Below, in pieces: positions 6,558 to 12,727 of a DNA stretch of 12,727 nucleotides. The translations under genes were made by a program, and so were the position numbers. The notes below the pieces were generated by a model. That model was not told the origin of the DNA, did not search any database, and saw only the letters and a program-made list of their open reading frames with translations. Source of the DNA: DATARH01 sp038228485 (GTDB lineage: Bacteria; Pseudomonadota; Alphaproteobacteria; ATCC43930; CGMCC-115725); assembly GCA_038228485.1 (NCBI GenBank), contig JBBRPG010000113.1:1-12727 (forward strand). The letters are read 5' to 3'. How positions within the stretch are numbered: position 1 is the first letter of the stretch; each line of letters starts with the position of its first letter.

Positions 6558-7300
6558 GCGGTGCTGCCGGCGTCGACGGTCACCACCGTACCAGTGATGT
6601 TGCGCGCCTTGTCGCCGAGCAGAAATTCGACTGCACTGGCGACGTCCTCGGCTTCAGCGAGCCGGTTGAGCGGGCTGCGGCGCATCACCCGATCGCGCTG
6701 GCCTTCGTCCATGTCCTCGGTCATCGCCGTGTCGACAAAGCCGGGCGCGACCGCGTTGACGGTGATCCCGAGCGGCCCAACCTCCCGCGCCAGAGACTTG
6801 CTGAAGCCGACCAGCGATGCCTTGGTCGCGCCATAGACCGAGAGCCCGCTGAACCCCGTCGAGGCGACGATGGAGGAGATGTTCACGATCCGCCCGCCGC
6901 CGCCATCGACCATCATCGCGCGCACGACATGCTTGGTCATCACCATCGGCGAAACGGTGTTGAGCCGTACCAGGCGCTCGATGTCGGCGACGCGCATATT
7001 GGCGAGCACGCCGCTGGTGCCGATCCCCGCATTGTTGACGAGGCCGTAGATCGGGCCGACATCGCCGCGGATTTTCTTGACCAACGCGGGAATAGCGTCG
7101 AGATCGGCCAGGTCGCAGGGCCAGAAAAGCAGCGGCGTCGGCTCGGCGGCGCGGGCGGCGATCTCGTCGCTTTCCTTGCGGGCAACGACGATCGCGCGAT
7201 AGCCGGCATCGCGCAGCCGGATGGCGATGCTGAAGCCGAGGCCGCGGCTGCCGCCGGTAATGATGACGTTACGCATTGGCACGGGCGAGCTTGCCGGCAT
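6554..7300 (-). CDS. SDR-family reductase, FabG-like
   Basis: This 248-residue classical short-chain dehydrogenase/reductase resembles 3-oxoacyl-ACP reductase. It has the nucleotide-binding TGGSRGLG at 15-22, CDLAD at 62-66, NNAG at 89-92, N114, and the catalytic S143-Y156-K160 (NISS...YGATK). PGFVDTAMT near 186-194 and the C-terminal TVDAG are also typical. The start is ATG 7300, because GGAGG (7307-7311 on the plus strand) sits 6 nt upstream; ATG 7276, eight codons later, is the alternative. With the chosen start it overlaps the ligase gene by 32 bp, so it is translationally coupled to it. By context it would reduce an oxo group on the acyl chain that the ligase loads on the neighbouring ACP. 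Substrate and cofactor are not determined. It is probably not the housekeeping FabG, since no other fab gene is nearby. Confidence 0.88.
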   Translation of the reverse strand: MPASSPVPMRNVIITGGSRGLGFSIAIRLRDAGYRAIVVARKESDEIAARAAEPTPLLFWPCDLADLDAIPALVKKIRGDVGPIYGLVNNAGIGTSGVLANMRVADIERLVRLNTVSPMVMTKHVVRAMMVDGGGGRIVNISSIVASTGFSGLSVYGATKASLVGFSKSLAREVGPLGITVNAVAPGFVDTAMTEDMDEGQRDRVMRRSPLNRLAEAEDVASAVEFLLGDKARNITGTVVTVDAGSTA

Positions 7301-8654
7301 CGGAGACCTCCAGCGCCGCTACGAAGCGGATTGCCGCCGGCACTTTGTGCCTGGCTAGAACACGCTGGCACTGTTCGATGATTTCGCTTTTTATCGCCGC
7401 GCTCGAACCGTCGGAGGGCGGCCCGTCGTTCAGCACGATATCGGCGGCGACGATGGCGCCGGTGATCGGGTTCTTGCGCGCCTTGACCAGCGACATCCGC
7501 ACGCTCGGATGACGGTTGATCACCGCCTCGATTTCTTCCGGGTGGACCTTGAGCCCGCCGATATTGATGATCCCGCCGCGCCGCCCGACAAAGCGATAGC
7601 GGCCGTCGGTCAGCTCGATCATATCGCCAGTATCGACAAAACCATTTTCATCGAATAGTTGTGGTGCGTCCGGCCCCAGATACCGCAGCGCGGTGCGTCC
7701 GGACTTGATGCGCAGCGAGCCGCCCTCGACCCGCATCTCGACATCGCCGCGGCGCCCGAGCAACCCCTCGGGGAAGCCGGCGAACCCGTCACCGACATCG
7801 AACGCGACCCCCGTTTCGGTCGAGGCGAAGGCATGGGCGATATCGGCGCCCGGGTAAGCCGCGCGCAATGCATCGAGGATCGCCTGGTCGGCGATTTCAC
7901 CCGATAGGCGGACATAGCGCGGCGCCATGCGGTGCGCCGCCTGGCTCATCAGCGCCCGCCGCCAATGCGACGGCGTGCCGGAGATGTGGGTTACACCGCG
8001 CCCTCCGGCGCGCGCCAGGAAATCGCCGACCGGCTCTTGCGCGCTCGACAGCACCATCGACCCGCCGCCGAGCATCGCCCGCAAGAAGATCTGCAAGCCG
8101 CCGTAGCGGCGCATGTCGTAGAACGTGCTCCACACGGCGCTGTGGCCCAGCGCCGTCCCGGCGGTCATCGCGCCGGTCAGGGTGGCGAGGGTATGGACGA
8201 CCAGCTTCGGCACACCGGTGGTGTCCGAGGTCAGCAGCACCCACTCGGTCGCTTCGCCCGGGTCGCGATTGGGGGTGGCGGAGGCGATGTTGCCGCGGCA
8301 GGGGGTGAAGCGTCCAACCCCGGCAAACTCCGCCATCGCGGCGTCGCCGACCACCATATCTATTTCAGCGGCGGCGATTACCGCCGGCAGGTGCGCCGGC
8401 GCCACGTCGGGCGGGCACAGCACGATCCGGCGGGCGATGCTGTCGAGCTCGATCAGCGCCAGCGCCGCCGGCAGCTGGTCGCGGGTCGACAGCAACACCG
8501 CCGCGCCGCGCAATTCGCCGAAATGCCCGCCGAGGCTCGATCCATTGCAGAGCGCCGCGAGGCTGACACTGGAATCGGCACCCCACAACCAGCGGTCCGG
8601 CAAACGTCCGGCCGCGTTCAGCGACTGCCAGAGTGATGTTGCCCTGGAAGACAT
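7269..8654 (-). CDS. Stand-alone class I adenylate-forming ligase (acyl-ACP ligase?)
   Basis: This is a free-standing AMP-binding enzyme of 461 residues, shorter than typical acyl-CoA synthetases. It should activate a carboxylic acid with ATP and pass it to a thiol, here most likely the ACP encoded immediately upstream. Motifs from ATG 8654: A3 is LLTSDTTGVPK at 140-150, A5 is AFASTETG at 275-282, A7 is DTGD at 341-344, A8 is GRRGGIINIGGLKVHPEEIE at 357-376, and A10 is SDAGKLARA, with catalytic lysine K455 six residues from the end. The A3 glycine is replaced by aspartate (D144), which is unusual. The ATG is 4 bp after the ACP stop; an earlier in-frame GTG at 8684 lies inside the ACP gene and has no ribosome site. 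The acid substrate is unknown. Phenolate, fatty or amino acid are all possible. Confidence 0.82.
   Translation of the reverse strand: MSSRATSLWQSLNAAGRLPDRWLWGADSSVSLAALCNGSSLGGHFGELRGAAVLLSTRDQLPAALALIELDSIARRIVLCPPDVAPAHLPAVIAAAEIDMVVGDAAMAEFAGVGRFTPCRGNIASATPNRDPGEATEWVLLTSDTTGVPKLVVHTLATLTGAMTAGTALGHSAVWSTFYDMRRYGGLQIFLRAMLGGGSMVLSSAQEPVGDFLARAGGRGVTHISGTPSHWRRALMSQAAHRMAPRYVRLSGEIADQAILDALRAAYPGADIAHAFASTETGVAFDVGDGFAGFPEGLLGRRGDVEMRVEGGSLRIKSGRTALRYLGPDAPQLFDENGFVDTGDMIELTDGRYRFVGRRGGIINIGGLKVHPEEIEAVINRHPSVRMSLVKARKNPITGAIVAADIVLNDGPPSDGSSAAIKSEIIEQCQRVLARHKVPAAIRFVAALEVSDAGKLARANA
7307..7311 (-). promoter_or_regulatory. Ribosome binding site fixing the SDR start
   Basis: On the minus strand GGAGG lies 6 nt before ATG 7300, within the end of the ligase gene. 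It favours 7300 over the internal ATG at 7276. Confidence 0.6.
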
Positions 8655-8658
8655 GCGC

Positions 8659-8916
8659 TCAGTCGGCGACACCCTTGGCGGCACGCTCGTAAAGCGCGAT
8701 AAAGTCGCCGACGGTCACCGGAAATCCGACATCGTCTTCGGCGCTGAACGGGTCGACGCCGAGATCGTCCTCAAGCCGGGCGACGATCACCGCAAAGCAC
8801 AGCGAGTCGAGCCCCGATTCGAGCAGACCCAGATCGTCCGTCAACGGCACCAGGGTCTTGTGCTGCTCTTCGGCCACCTGCTTGAACAGCGCGACGATAT
8901 CCGATCTCACCGACAT
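8659..8916 (-). CDS. Acyl carrier protein (stand-alone)
   Basis: This 85-residue acidic protein has the acyl/peptidyl carrier fold. The phosphopantetheine site is S38 in LLESGLDSLCF. The downstream helix RLEDDLGVDPF and the C-terminal TVGDFIALYERA are typical of carrier proteins used in small-molecule pathways, not of housekeeping AcpP, which has a more strongly acidic recognition helix (DSLDTVE). The start is ATG 8916, supported by GGCGGAG (8922-8928) 5 nt upstream. An in-frame ATG at 9027 would add 37 arginine-rich residues with no family match and is rejected. It is the first gene of the ACP-ligase-SDR operon, so it probably receives the acyl group that the ligase activates. A phosphopantetheinyl transferase to convert it to holo form is not in the window. 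Confidence 0.88.
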   Translation of the reverse strand: MSVRSDIVALFKQVAEEQHKTLVPLTDDLGLLESGLDSLCFAVIVARLEDDLGVDPFSAEDDVGFPVTVGDFIALYERAAKGVAD

Positions 8917-9128
8917 GACGGCTCCGCCAAAAATGATGTGGCAAAGGTTGCGCCCGCCCGCGTTAAGAAACCGCCAACGCACGCGGGAAACTGCCCCAAA
9001 CAGCGACCTCCGCCAAGGAATCCGCAATCGTTGCAGCGCAAAGTCAACGACAAATTTTTTACCCCGACACGCGAGAAGCTGACCAAGGTGTGAGAATCAC
9101 GCTGCTCGCTGCCCTGCTCAGAAGAGGG
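8917..9128 (-). promoter_or_regulatory. Upstream region of the ACP operon with possible promoter and inverted repeat
   Basis: This 212-bp gap separates the decarboxylase from the ACP gene and is the largest gene-free stretch inside the minus-strand cluster. It holds a 6-bp perfect inverted repeat, TCGTTG (9028-9033) and CAACGA (9045-9050), with an 11-nt loop. On the minus strand the sequence reads A-tract (9051-9060), then TTGACT (9042-9047), a good -35 inside the repeat. The -10 at 17-bp spacing (CGGATT, 9019-9024) is poor. The ACP operon may thus have its own promoter with an overlapping operator, or it may be read through from metY-metA-decarboxylase. Confidence 0.3.
8922..8928 (-). promoter_or_regulatory. 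Ribosome binding site fixing the ACP start
   Basis: GGCGGAG on the minus strand lies 5 nt before ATG 8916. It places the start at the beginning of the recognisable carrier domain. Confidence 0.6.
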
Positions 9129-10562
9129 CTAACCGACTCGCGCCGCCTCCAGCGCCGCGACCAGCACATCGACATCGGCCGCGCCGGTCTCGCCGTGGGT
9201 GATACAGGCGCGGATGATCTTGCGTCCCTCAAACGCGGCGGTCGACACCCAGGCGCGGCCCGAGGCGAGCACCCGGCCGACGATCGCCTGCATATCGTCC
9301 GATTCCGGCGGCGGCTCGATGCACAACACCGCCATCGCCGAGTTGTTGACCGTCCGCCAGCCGTGCTCGGCCAGCCGACCCTTGAGCAGCGCCGCCAGCT
9401 CGACCGCGTGCTCGATATGCCGGGCGTAGCCGTCCCACCCGGCAGCAGCCAATGACAGAAACAGCCGCAGCCCGAGAAACCGCCGCGACCATTGCATCGA
9501 GGTCAGATAGGGGTCGCGTCCGGCCTGGTGCGAGGGCATGTAGCCGGTCGATACCTGGAAGACCGCGGCCGGCACCTCGGGATGCCGGGTGAAGAACATG
9601 CCGCAGCCCATCGTCGCGGCGAACCATTTGTGCGCGTCGATTGTCAGCGAATCGCCTTGCTCGATTCCGGCGAGCGCGCCGCGGTATTTGTCCGAGGCGA
9701 TCAGCGCCCCGCCCCAGGCGGCGTCAACGTGCAGCCACAGGCCGAACCGCCGTGCGATCGCCGCGCAATCCGACAGCGGGTCCACCATGCCGGCATTGGT
9801 GGTGCCGGCGGTCGCGACCAGCATCACCGGCACGTCGCCGGCCATGCGATCCAGCTCAATCGTCCGCGCCAGCGCGCTAGGGTCGAGACGGCCGGCGCCA
9901 TCGGTCTTGACCAGGCGCACCGCGGCACGGCCGATCCCGGCCTGGTGCGCGATCTTGAACCAGGCGAGATGGCTTTCCGTTGAGATGTAGACGATCGGCT
10001 GGCCGGCAAAGGCGCGGGCGCCGGCGTCGGCGAAATCCGGGTTCGCCCGGCTCAGCGCGCAGACCAGCGCGGTATAGTTGGCCTCGGCCCCGCCGGTGGT
10101 GAAGTGGCCGGCGGTCTCCGGCGGCAGCCCGGCGCGCCGAGCAACCTCGCGGATCACATGCGCCTCGATCTCGACCGCGGCAGGCGAGGTCGTCGCCGTC
10201 GCCAGCTGCGGATTGAACGCCGCGGCGATGCGGTCGGCGCATTGCGCCGGAAAGGCCGGCGCCGGGTTGAACAGGCCGAAGTAGCGCGGATGCGTCATCT
10301 GGGTGACGCCGGTCTCGAGCTGGCCGATGGCCCAGGACAGCAGCCCGTCCAGCGATTGCGGCCGGGCGAAATCGAACTCGGCCAGCTCGCGCTTGAATCG
10401 ATCGAGGTCGAGGGTCGGGGCGACCGACCCTTGCGCGACGCGGTCGGCGGCGGCGAGCAGCGCCTGCGTCAGCCGGTCTTCGTGATGCTCGCGCTCGGCT
10501 CGGCCCGGAAACAGCGGCGCGCCGGCTCCCACCGGCACGATCGAGGCAGAACGATCGGCCAT
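9129..10562 (-). CDS. PLP-dependent group II amino acid decarboxylase
   Basis: This 477-residue protein belongs to the group II pyridoxal-dependent decarboxylases (aromatic amino acid, glutamate and aspartate decarboxylase relatives), which turn an L-amino acid into an amine and CO2. HPRYFGLFNPAP at 91-102 is the substrate-loop region. FTTGGAEANYTAL at 154-166 binds phosphate. H198 in STESHLAWFK is the residue that stacks on the PLP ring. ATAGTTNAGMVDPL at 250-263, D280 in LHVDAAWGG (PLP nitrogen) and PLP lysine K312 in IDAHKWFAA complete the site. It is full length and intact. The ATG follows the metA stop after only 3 bp, with no clear ribosome site, so translation probably depends on reinitiation after metA. 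The ACP operon follows 212 bp downstream. The amino acid substrate cannot be read from the sequence; some relatives carry out decarboxylation-deamination instead. Confidence 0.88.
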   Translation of the reverse strand: MADRSASIVPVGAGAPLFPGRAEREHHEDRLTQALLAAADRVAQGSVAPTLDLDRFKRELAEFDFARPQSLDGLLSWAIGQLETGVTQMTHPRYFGLFNPAPAFPAQCADRIAAAFNPQLATATTSPAAVEIEAHVIREVARRAGLPPETAGHFTTGGAEANYTALVCALSRANPDFADAGARAFAGQPIVYISTESHLAWFKIAHQAGIGRAAVRLVKTDGAGRLDPSALARTIELDRMAGDVPVMLVATAGTTNAGMVDPLSDCAAIARRFGLWLHVDAAWGGALIASDKYRGALAGIEQGDSLTIDAHKWFAATMGCGMFFTRHPEVPAAVFQVSTGYMPSHQAGRDPYLTSMQWSRRFLGLRLFLSLAAAGWDGYARHIEHAVELAALLKGRLAEHGWRTVNNSAMAVLCIEPPPESDDMQAIVGRVLASGRAWVSTAAFEGRKIIRACITHGETGAADVDVLVAALEAARVG

Positions 10563-10565
10563 TAA

Positions 10566-11594
10566 CTAGGCGTAGGCCGCGTTGCGGCGGCGGCGCGGCA
10601 GCGCCGGCGAAACCGGCGGCTGCGCCTCGCCGGCCTGCGCCGCGCGCCGGTCGCGCAGATAGGTCAGCCAATTGGCGTACAGCCGGGTCGCCGCGTCGCG
10701 CCACGGCGCGGTCAATTGCCGGCCGACGCTCTCGGCGGGAAATTCTTCGAGCAGGACCGAGCCGGGCCGCTGCACCGCCCGCTCGCGGAAGCCCAGCAGC
10801 TCGGCCACCGCCGCATCGGTAAAATAGCCCTGCGGCAGCTCCGGATAACCCTCACGCTCGCCGGCAAGGAACCGCCGCACGTCGCGCCGGTACTCGCCAA
10901 AGAGCGCCGTTGCATCGTATTCCGGATGGCCTTGCAGAAAGACGAAGAGGCTATTGCGCTCCTTGATGAACATGTCGACCCCCGCCTCGAGCGAGCGCGA
11001 CAGGATGCGGTAGCCGGCGCGCTCCAGCACCGCTTCCGGCACCGTGTTGAAGCGCGAATGCGGGACGCACCAGCGCTCCGCGCCGTCGACCAGCGGGTGG
11101 TCGGCTGCCTTGTCGCAATCGAAGACGCCAAACATCTTCTTGTCGAGCGGCTCTCGCTCGATGCCGTCGAGCCGATACGCTGCCGCGTGCGAGGCCAGAC
11201 ACGACCAGATCGTCGAGACGGTATGCTCTTCCGCCCAATCGACCAGGCGCGACAGCGAGGGCCAATACGGCTCATCCTCAAAGGACGGGGTCTTGGGCTC
11301 GGTGCCGGTGACGATGAGGCCGGCGACATCGCTGTTCCACAGCGCCGCGATCGGCTCGTGAAATTCGCTGACATGCGCCTGGCCGATATCCGAGCGCGGC
11401 ACCTCGGGCAGCGAGAATATCCGCAGGGTGATGGCGGACTTACCCGCGGCGCGCGTCAGCAGGTCGCGCACCTGCCACTCGGTCGTGCGCAGGGCGGCGT
11501 CCGGCATGTTGTTGACCAGCCCGACGACGATCGGCGCGCCGCCGTCGCCGGGGGCGGGGTCTCGTGTCGGGCGAAGAGCGGTGACGAGCGGCAT
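10566..11594 (-). CDS. metA: Homoserine O-acyltransferase, MetA (HTS) family
   Basis: This 342-residue enzyme of the MetA/HTS family acylates the hydroxyl of L-homoserine from an acyl-CoA, the first committed step of methionine synthesis. The catalytic cysteine is C132 in IWSCLASHAAAY, and H223 and E225 in LQGHPEYD complete the triad seen in E. coli MetA (C142, H235, E237). The sequence MPDAALRTTEWQ replaces the MPKKIETE stretch I recall from E. coli MetA, and the position of E. coli Gly111 is Lys101, so this is a divergent subgroup. Acetyl versus succinyl donor is open. A Pro/Arg-rich tail follows the domain (about 314-342). ATG 11594 shares one base with the metY stop (TGATG). The frame stays open upstream through metY, but that is an artefact of high GC. 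It forms an operon with metY and the decarboxylase. Confidence 0.88.
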   Translation of the reverse strand: MPLVTALRPTRDPAPGDGGAPIVVGLVNNMPDAALRTTEWQVRDLLTRAAGKSAITLRIFSLPEVPRSDIGQAHVSEFHEPIAALWNSDVAGLIVTGTEPKTPSFEDEPYWPSLSRLVDWAEEHTVSTIWSCLASHAAAYRLDGIEREPLDKKMFGVFDCDKAADHPLVDGAERWCVPHSRFNTVPEAVLERAGYRILSRSLEAGVDMFIKERNSLFVFLQGHPEYDATALFGEYRRDVRRFLAGEREGYPELPQGYFTDAAVAELLGFRERAVQRPGSVLLEEFPAESVGRQLTAPWRDAATRLYANWLTYLRDRRAAQAGEAQPPVSPALPRRRRNAAYA

Positions 11595-12727
11595 CAGCTT
11601 CGCGCAGCGCTGTCGAGCGCCTGATCGAGGTCGGCGATGATGTCGTCGACATGCTCGATGCCGATGCTGAGCCGGATCATCTCTGGGGTCACCCCGGCCT
11701 TGATCTGGTCGGCCGCGGGCATCTGCCGGTGCGTGGTCGAGGCCGGGTGGCAGGCGAGCGACTTGGCGTCGCCGAGGTTGACCAACCGTTTGACGAGTTT
11801 CAAAGCGTCGTAGAACCGCGTGCCGCCCGCGTAGCCGCCCTCGGCGCCAAACGTCAGCAGCGAACACGCCTTGCCGCCGAGGTATTTCTCGGCCAGCGCG
11901 TGGTACGGGCTGTCGGGAAAGCCGGCATAATTGACCCAGGCTACACGCTTGTCGCCGCGCAGGAATTCGGCGACGCGGCGGCCATTCTCGACATGGCGCT
12001 CGACCCGCAGCGCGACGGTCTCGATGCCCTGCAGCAGCAGGAACGCGCTCATCGGCGACAGCACCGATCCGGTGGTCCGTTGATAGACGCTGCGGCAGCG
12101 GACGATATACGCGCTCGGCCCGAAATGGTCGGCGTAGACAAGCCCGTGATAGGAAAGGTCCGGCTCGCAGAATTGGCGGAAGCGGGCGGCGTGCTGCTTC
12201 CAGGGGAACCTGCCGCTGTCGACAATCGCGCCACCCAGGGTCGTGCCGTGCCCGCCCATGAACTTGGTCAGCGAATGCACCACGATATCGGCGCCGTAGT
12301 CGATCGGGCGCAGCAGGATCGGCGTCGCCACGGTGTTGTCGACGACGAGCGGAACGCCCCCGGCATGCGCCACCTTGGCCAACGCCTCGATGTCGCAGAT
12401 ATTGCCGGCCGGGTTGCCGACGCTCTCGCAAAAGACGCCGCGCGTGGCGTCGTCGATCAGCGGCTGGATATCGGCGGGATGGTCGGACTTGGCGAACCGC
12501 ACCTCGATGCCGAAGCTCGGCAGCAGATGCGCGAACAGCGTGTGGGTGGTGCCGTAAAGCTGCGGCACCGAGACGAGGTTGGTCCCGGCCTCGGTCAGGT
12601 TCAGCACCGAATAATGCAGCGCCGCCTGGCCCGAGGCCACGCACAGCGCGCCGACCCCGCCCTCGAGCAGCGCCACCCGGCGGTCGAGCACGTCGGTCGT
12701 CGGATTGTTGATGCGGCTGTAGCGGAA
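11594..12727 (-). CDS. metY: O-acetylhomoserine sulfhydrylase (5' end cut by window)
   Basis: 377 codons are visible and the reading frame runs open to the right edge, so the N-terminus (about 60-70 residues judged from the family) is missing. It is a Cys/Met-metabolism PLP enzyme. The visible start FRYSRINNPTTDVLDRRVAL, then LEGG, is the conserved N-terminal block. VVDNT holds the PLP aspartate (visible residue 130) and HSLTKFMGGHGTTLGG the PLP lysine (visible residue 155). The GGHGTTLGG form and DLSYHGLVYADHFG favour MetY over the MetZ type. It replaces the acetyl group of O-acetylhomoserine with sulfide to give homocysteine. Conserved SIGIEHVDDIIADLDQAL ends the protein. It is translationally coupled to metA. 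Apparent internal starts such as GTG 12691 are not real, because conserved sequence continues upstream of them. Confidence 0.92.
   Translation of the reverse strand, partial: FRYSRINNPTTDVLDRRVALLEGGVGALCVASGQAALHYSVLNLTEAGTNLVSVPQLYGTTHTLFAHLLPSFGIEVRFAKSDHPADIQPLIDDATRGVFCESVGNPAGNICDIEALAKVAHAGGVPLVVDNTVATPILLRPIDYGADIVVHSLTKFMGGHGTTLGGAIVDSGRFPWKQHAARFRQFCEPDLSYHGLVYADHFGPSAYIVRCRSVYQRTTGSVLSPMSAFLLLQGIETVALRVERHVENGRRVAEFLRGDKRVAWVNYAGFPDSPYHALAEKYLGGKACSLLTFGAEGGYAGGTRFYDALKLVKRLVNLGDAKSLACHPASTTHRQMPAADQIKAGVTPEMIRLSIGIEHVDDIIADLDQALDSAARS

Noticed and set aside
7868..8308. Plus-strand frames opposite the ligase gene (also 7932-8636 and 8125-9093)
   Set aside because: They are low-complexity Arg/Ala/Pro-rich shadows of the ligase and ACP genes with no motifs.
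8917..9027. 37-residue N-terminal extension of the ACP
   Set aside because: It is Arg-rich and unlike a carrier protein. A good ribosome site supports ATG 8916.
9028..9060. Hairpin followed by TTTTTT on the + strand, resembling an intrinsic terminator
   Set aside because: No plus-strand gene lies upstream to be terminated, and in the minus direction the run is of A, not U. It is kept only as a possible operator.
9111..9129. GCCCT/AGGGC hairpin just after the decarboxylase stop
   Set aside because: The stem is only 5 bp with a 9-nt loop and has no U-tract. It is too weak to call a terminator.
11595..12644. Upstream extension of the metA frame, giving a 692-residue protein
   Set aside because: The extra 350 residues are an out-of-frame reading of metY, Arg-rich and without domains. 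The MetA family begins at ATG 11594, which is coupled to the metY stop.

Overview
The window is GC-rich, densely packed bacterial DNA. The protein families point to an alphaproteobacterium: an AlaC-type aminotransferase whose sequence closely resembles the alphaproteobacterial form as I remember it, a zinc-free 41-residue ribosomal protein L36, a metY-metA pair and a FATP-type acyl-CoA synthetase. I see no rRNA, tRNA, CRISPR, transposase, integrase or phage gene. Most of the content is metabolic.

Layout from left to right. 1-164 is gene-free, with two small hairpins. 165-1652 (-) is a GlcD-like FAD-linked 2-hydroxyacid oxidase. 1762-1887 (-) is the tiny rpmJ gene with a good promoter at 1912-1940. 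A vapBC toxin-antitoxin pair (2009-2667, +) is transcribed divergently from rpmJ. An alaC-type aminotransferase (2670-3896, -) converges on vapC with 2 bp between the stops. A HAD-family dehalogenase-like gene (4025-4738, +) and a long-chain acyl-CoA synthetase (4749-6557, +) form a two-gene operon. Its end overlaps the end of the opposing cluster.

The right half is all on the minus strand, read from high to low coordinates: metY (cut by the window edge), metA (overlaps metY by 1 bp), a group II PLP-dependent decarboxylase (3 bp after metA), a 212-bp gap, then a stand-alone acyl carrier protein, a free-standing adenylate-forming ligase and a FabG-like reductase. MetA and MetY together acylate homoserine and replace the acyl group with sulfide to give homocysteine. 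The decarboxylase is positioned as the third gene of that operon.

The most interesting part is the ACP-ligase-reductase module at 6554-8916 with the decarboxylase upstream. It has the parts of a minimal carrier-protein pathway: activate an acid, load it on the ACP, reduce it. It has no ketosynthase or condensation enzyme in view, and the ligase carries a Gly-to-Asp change in its P-loop (A3) motif. I do not recognise this as a named pathway. Other points worth checking are the lysine at the MetA acyl-specificity position, a direct repeat over the vapBC promoter, and a palindrome in the glcD leader.
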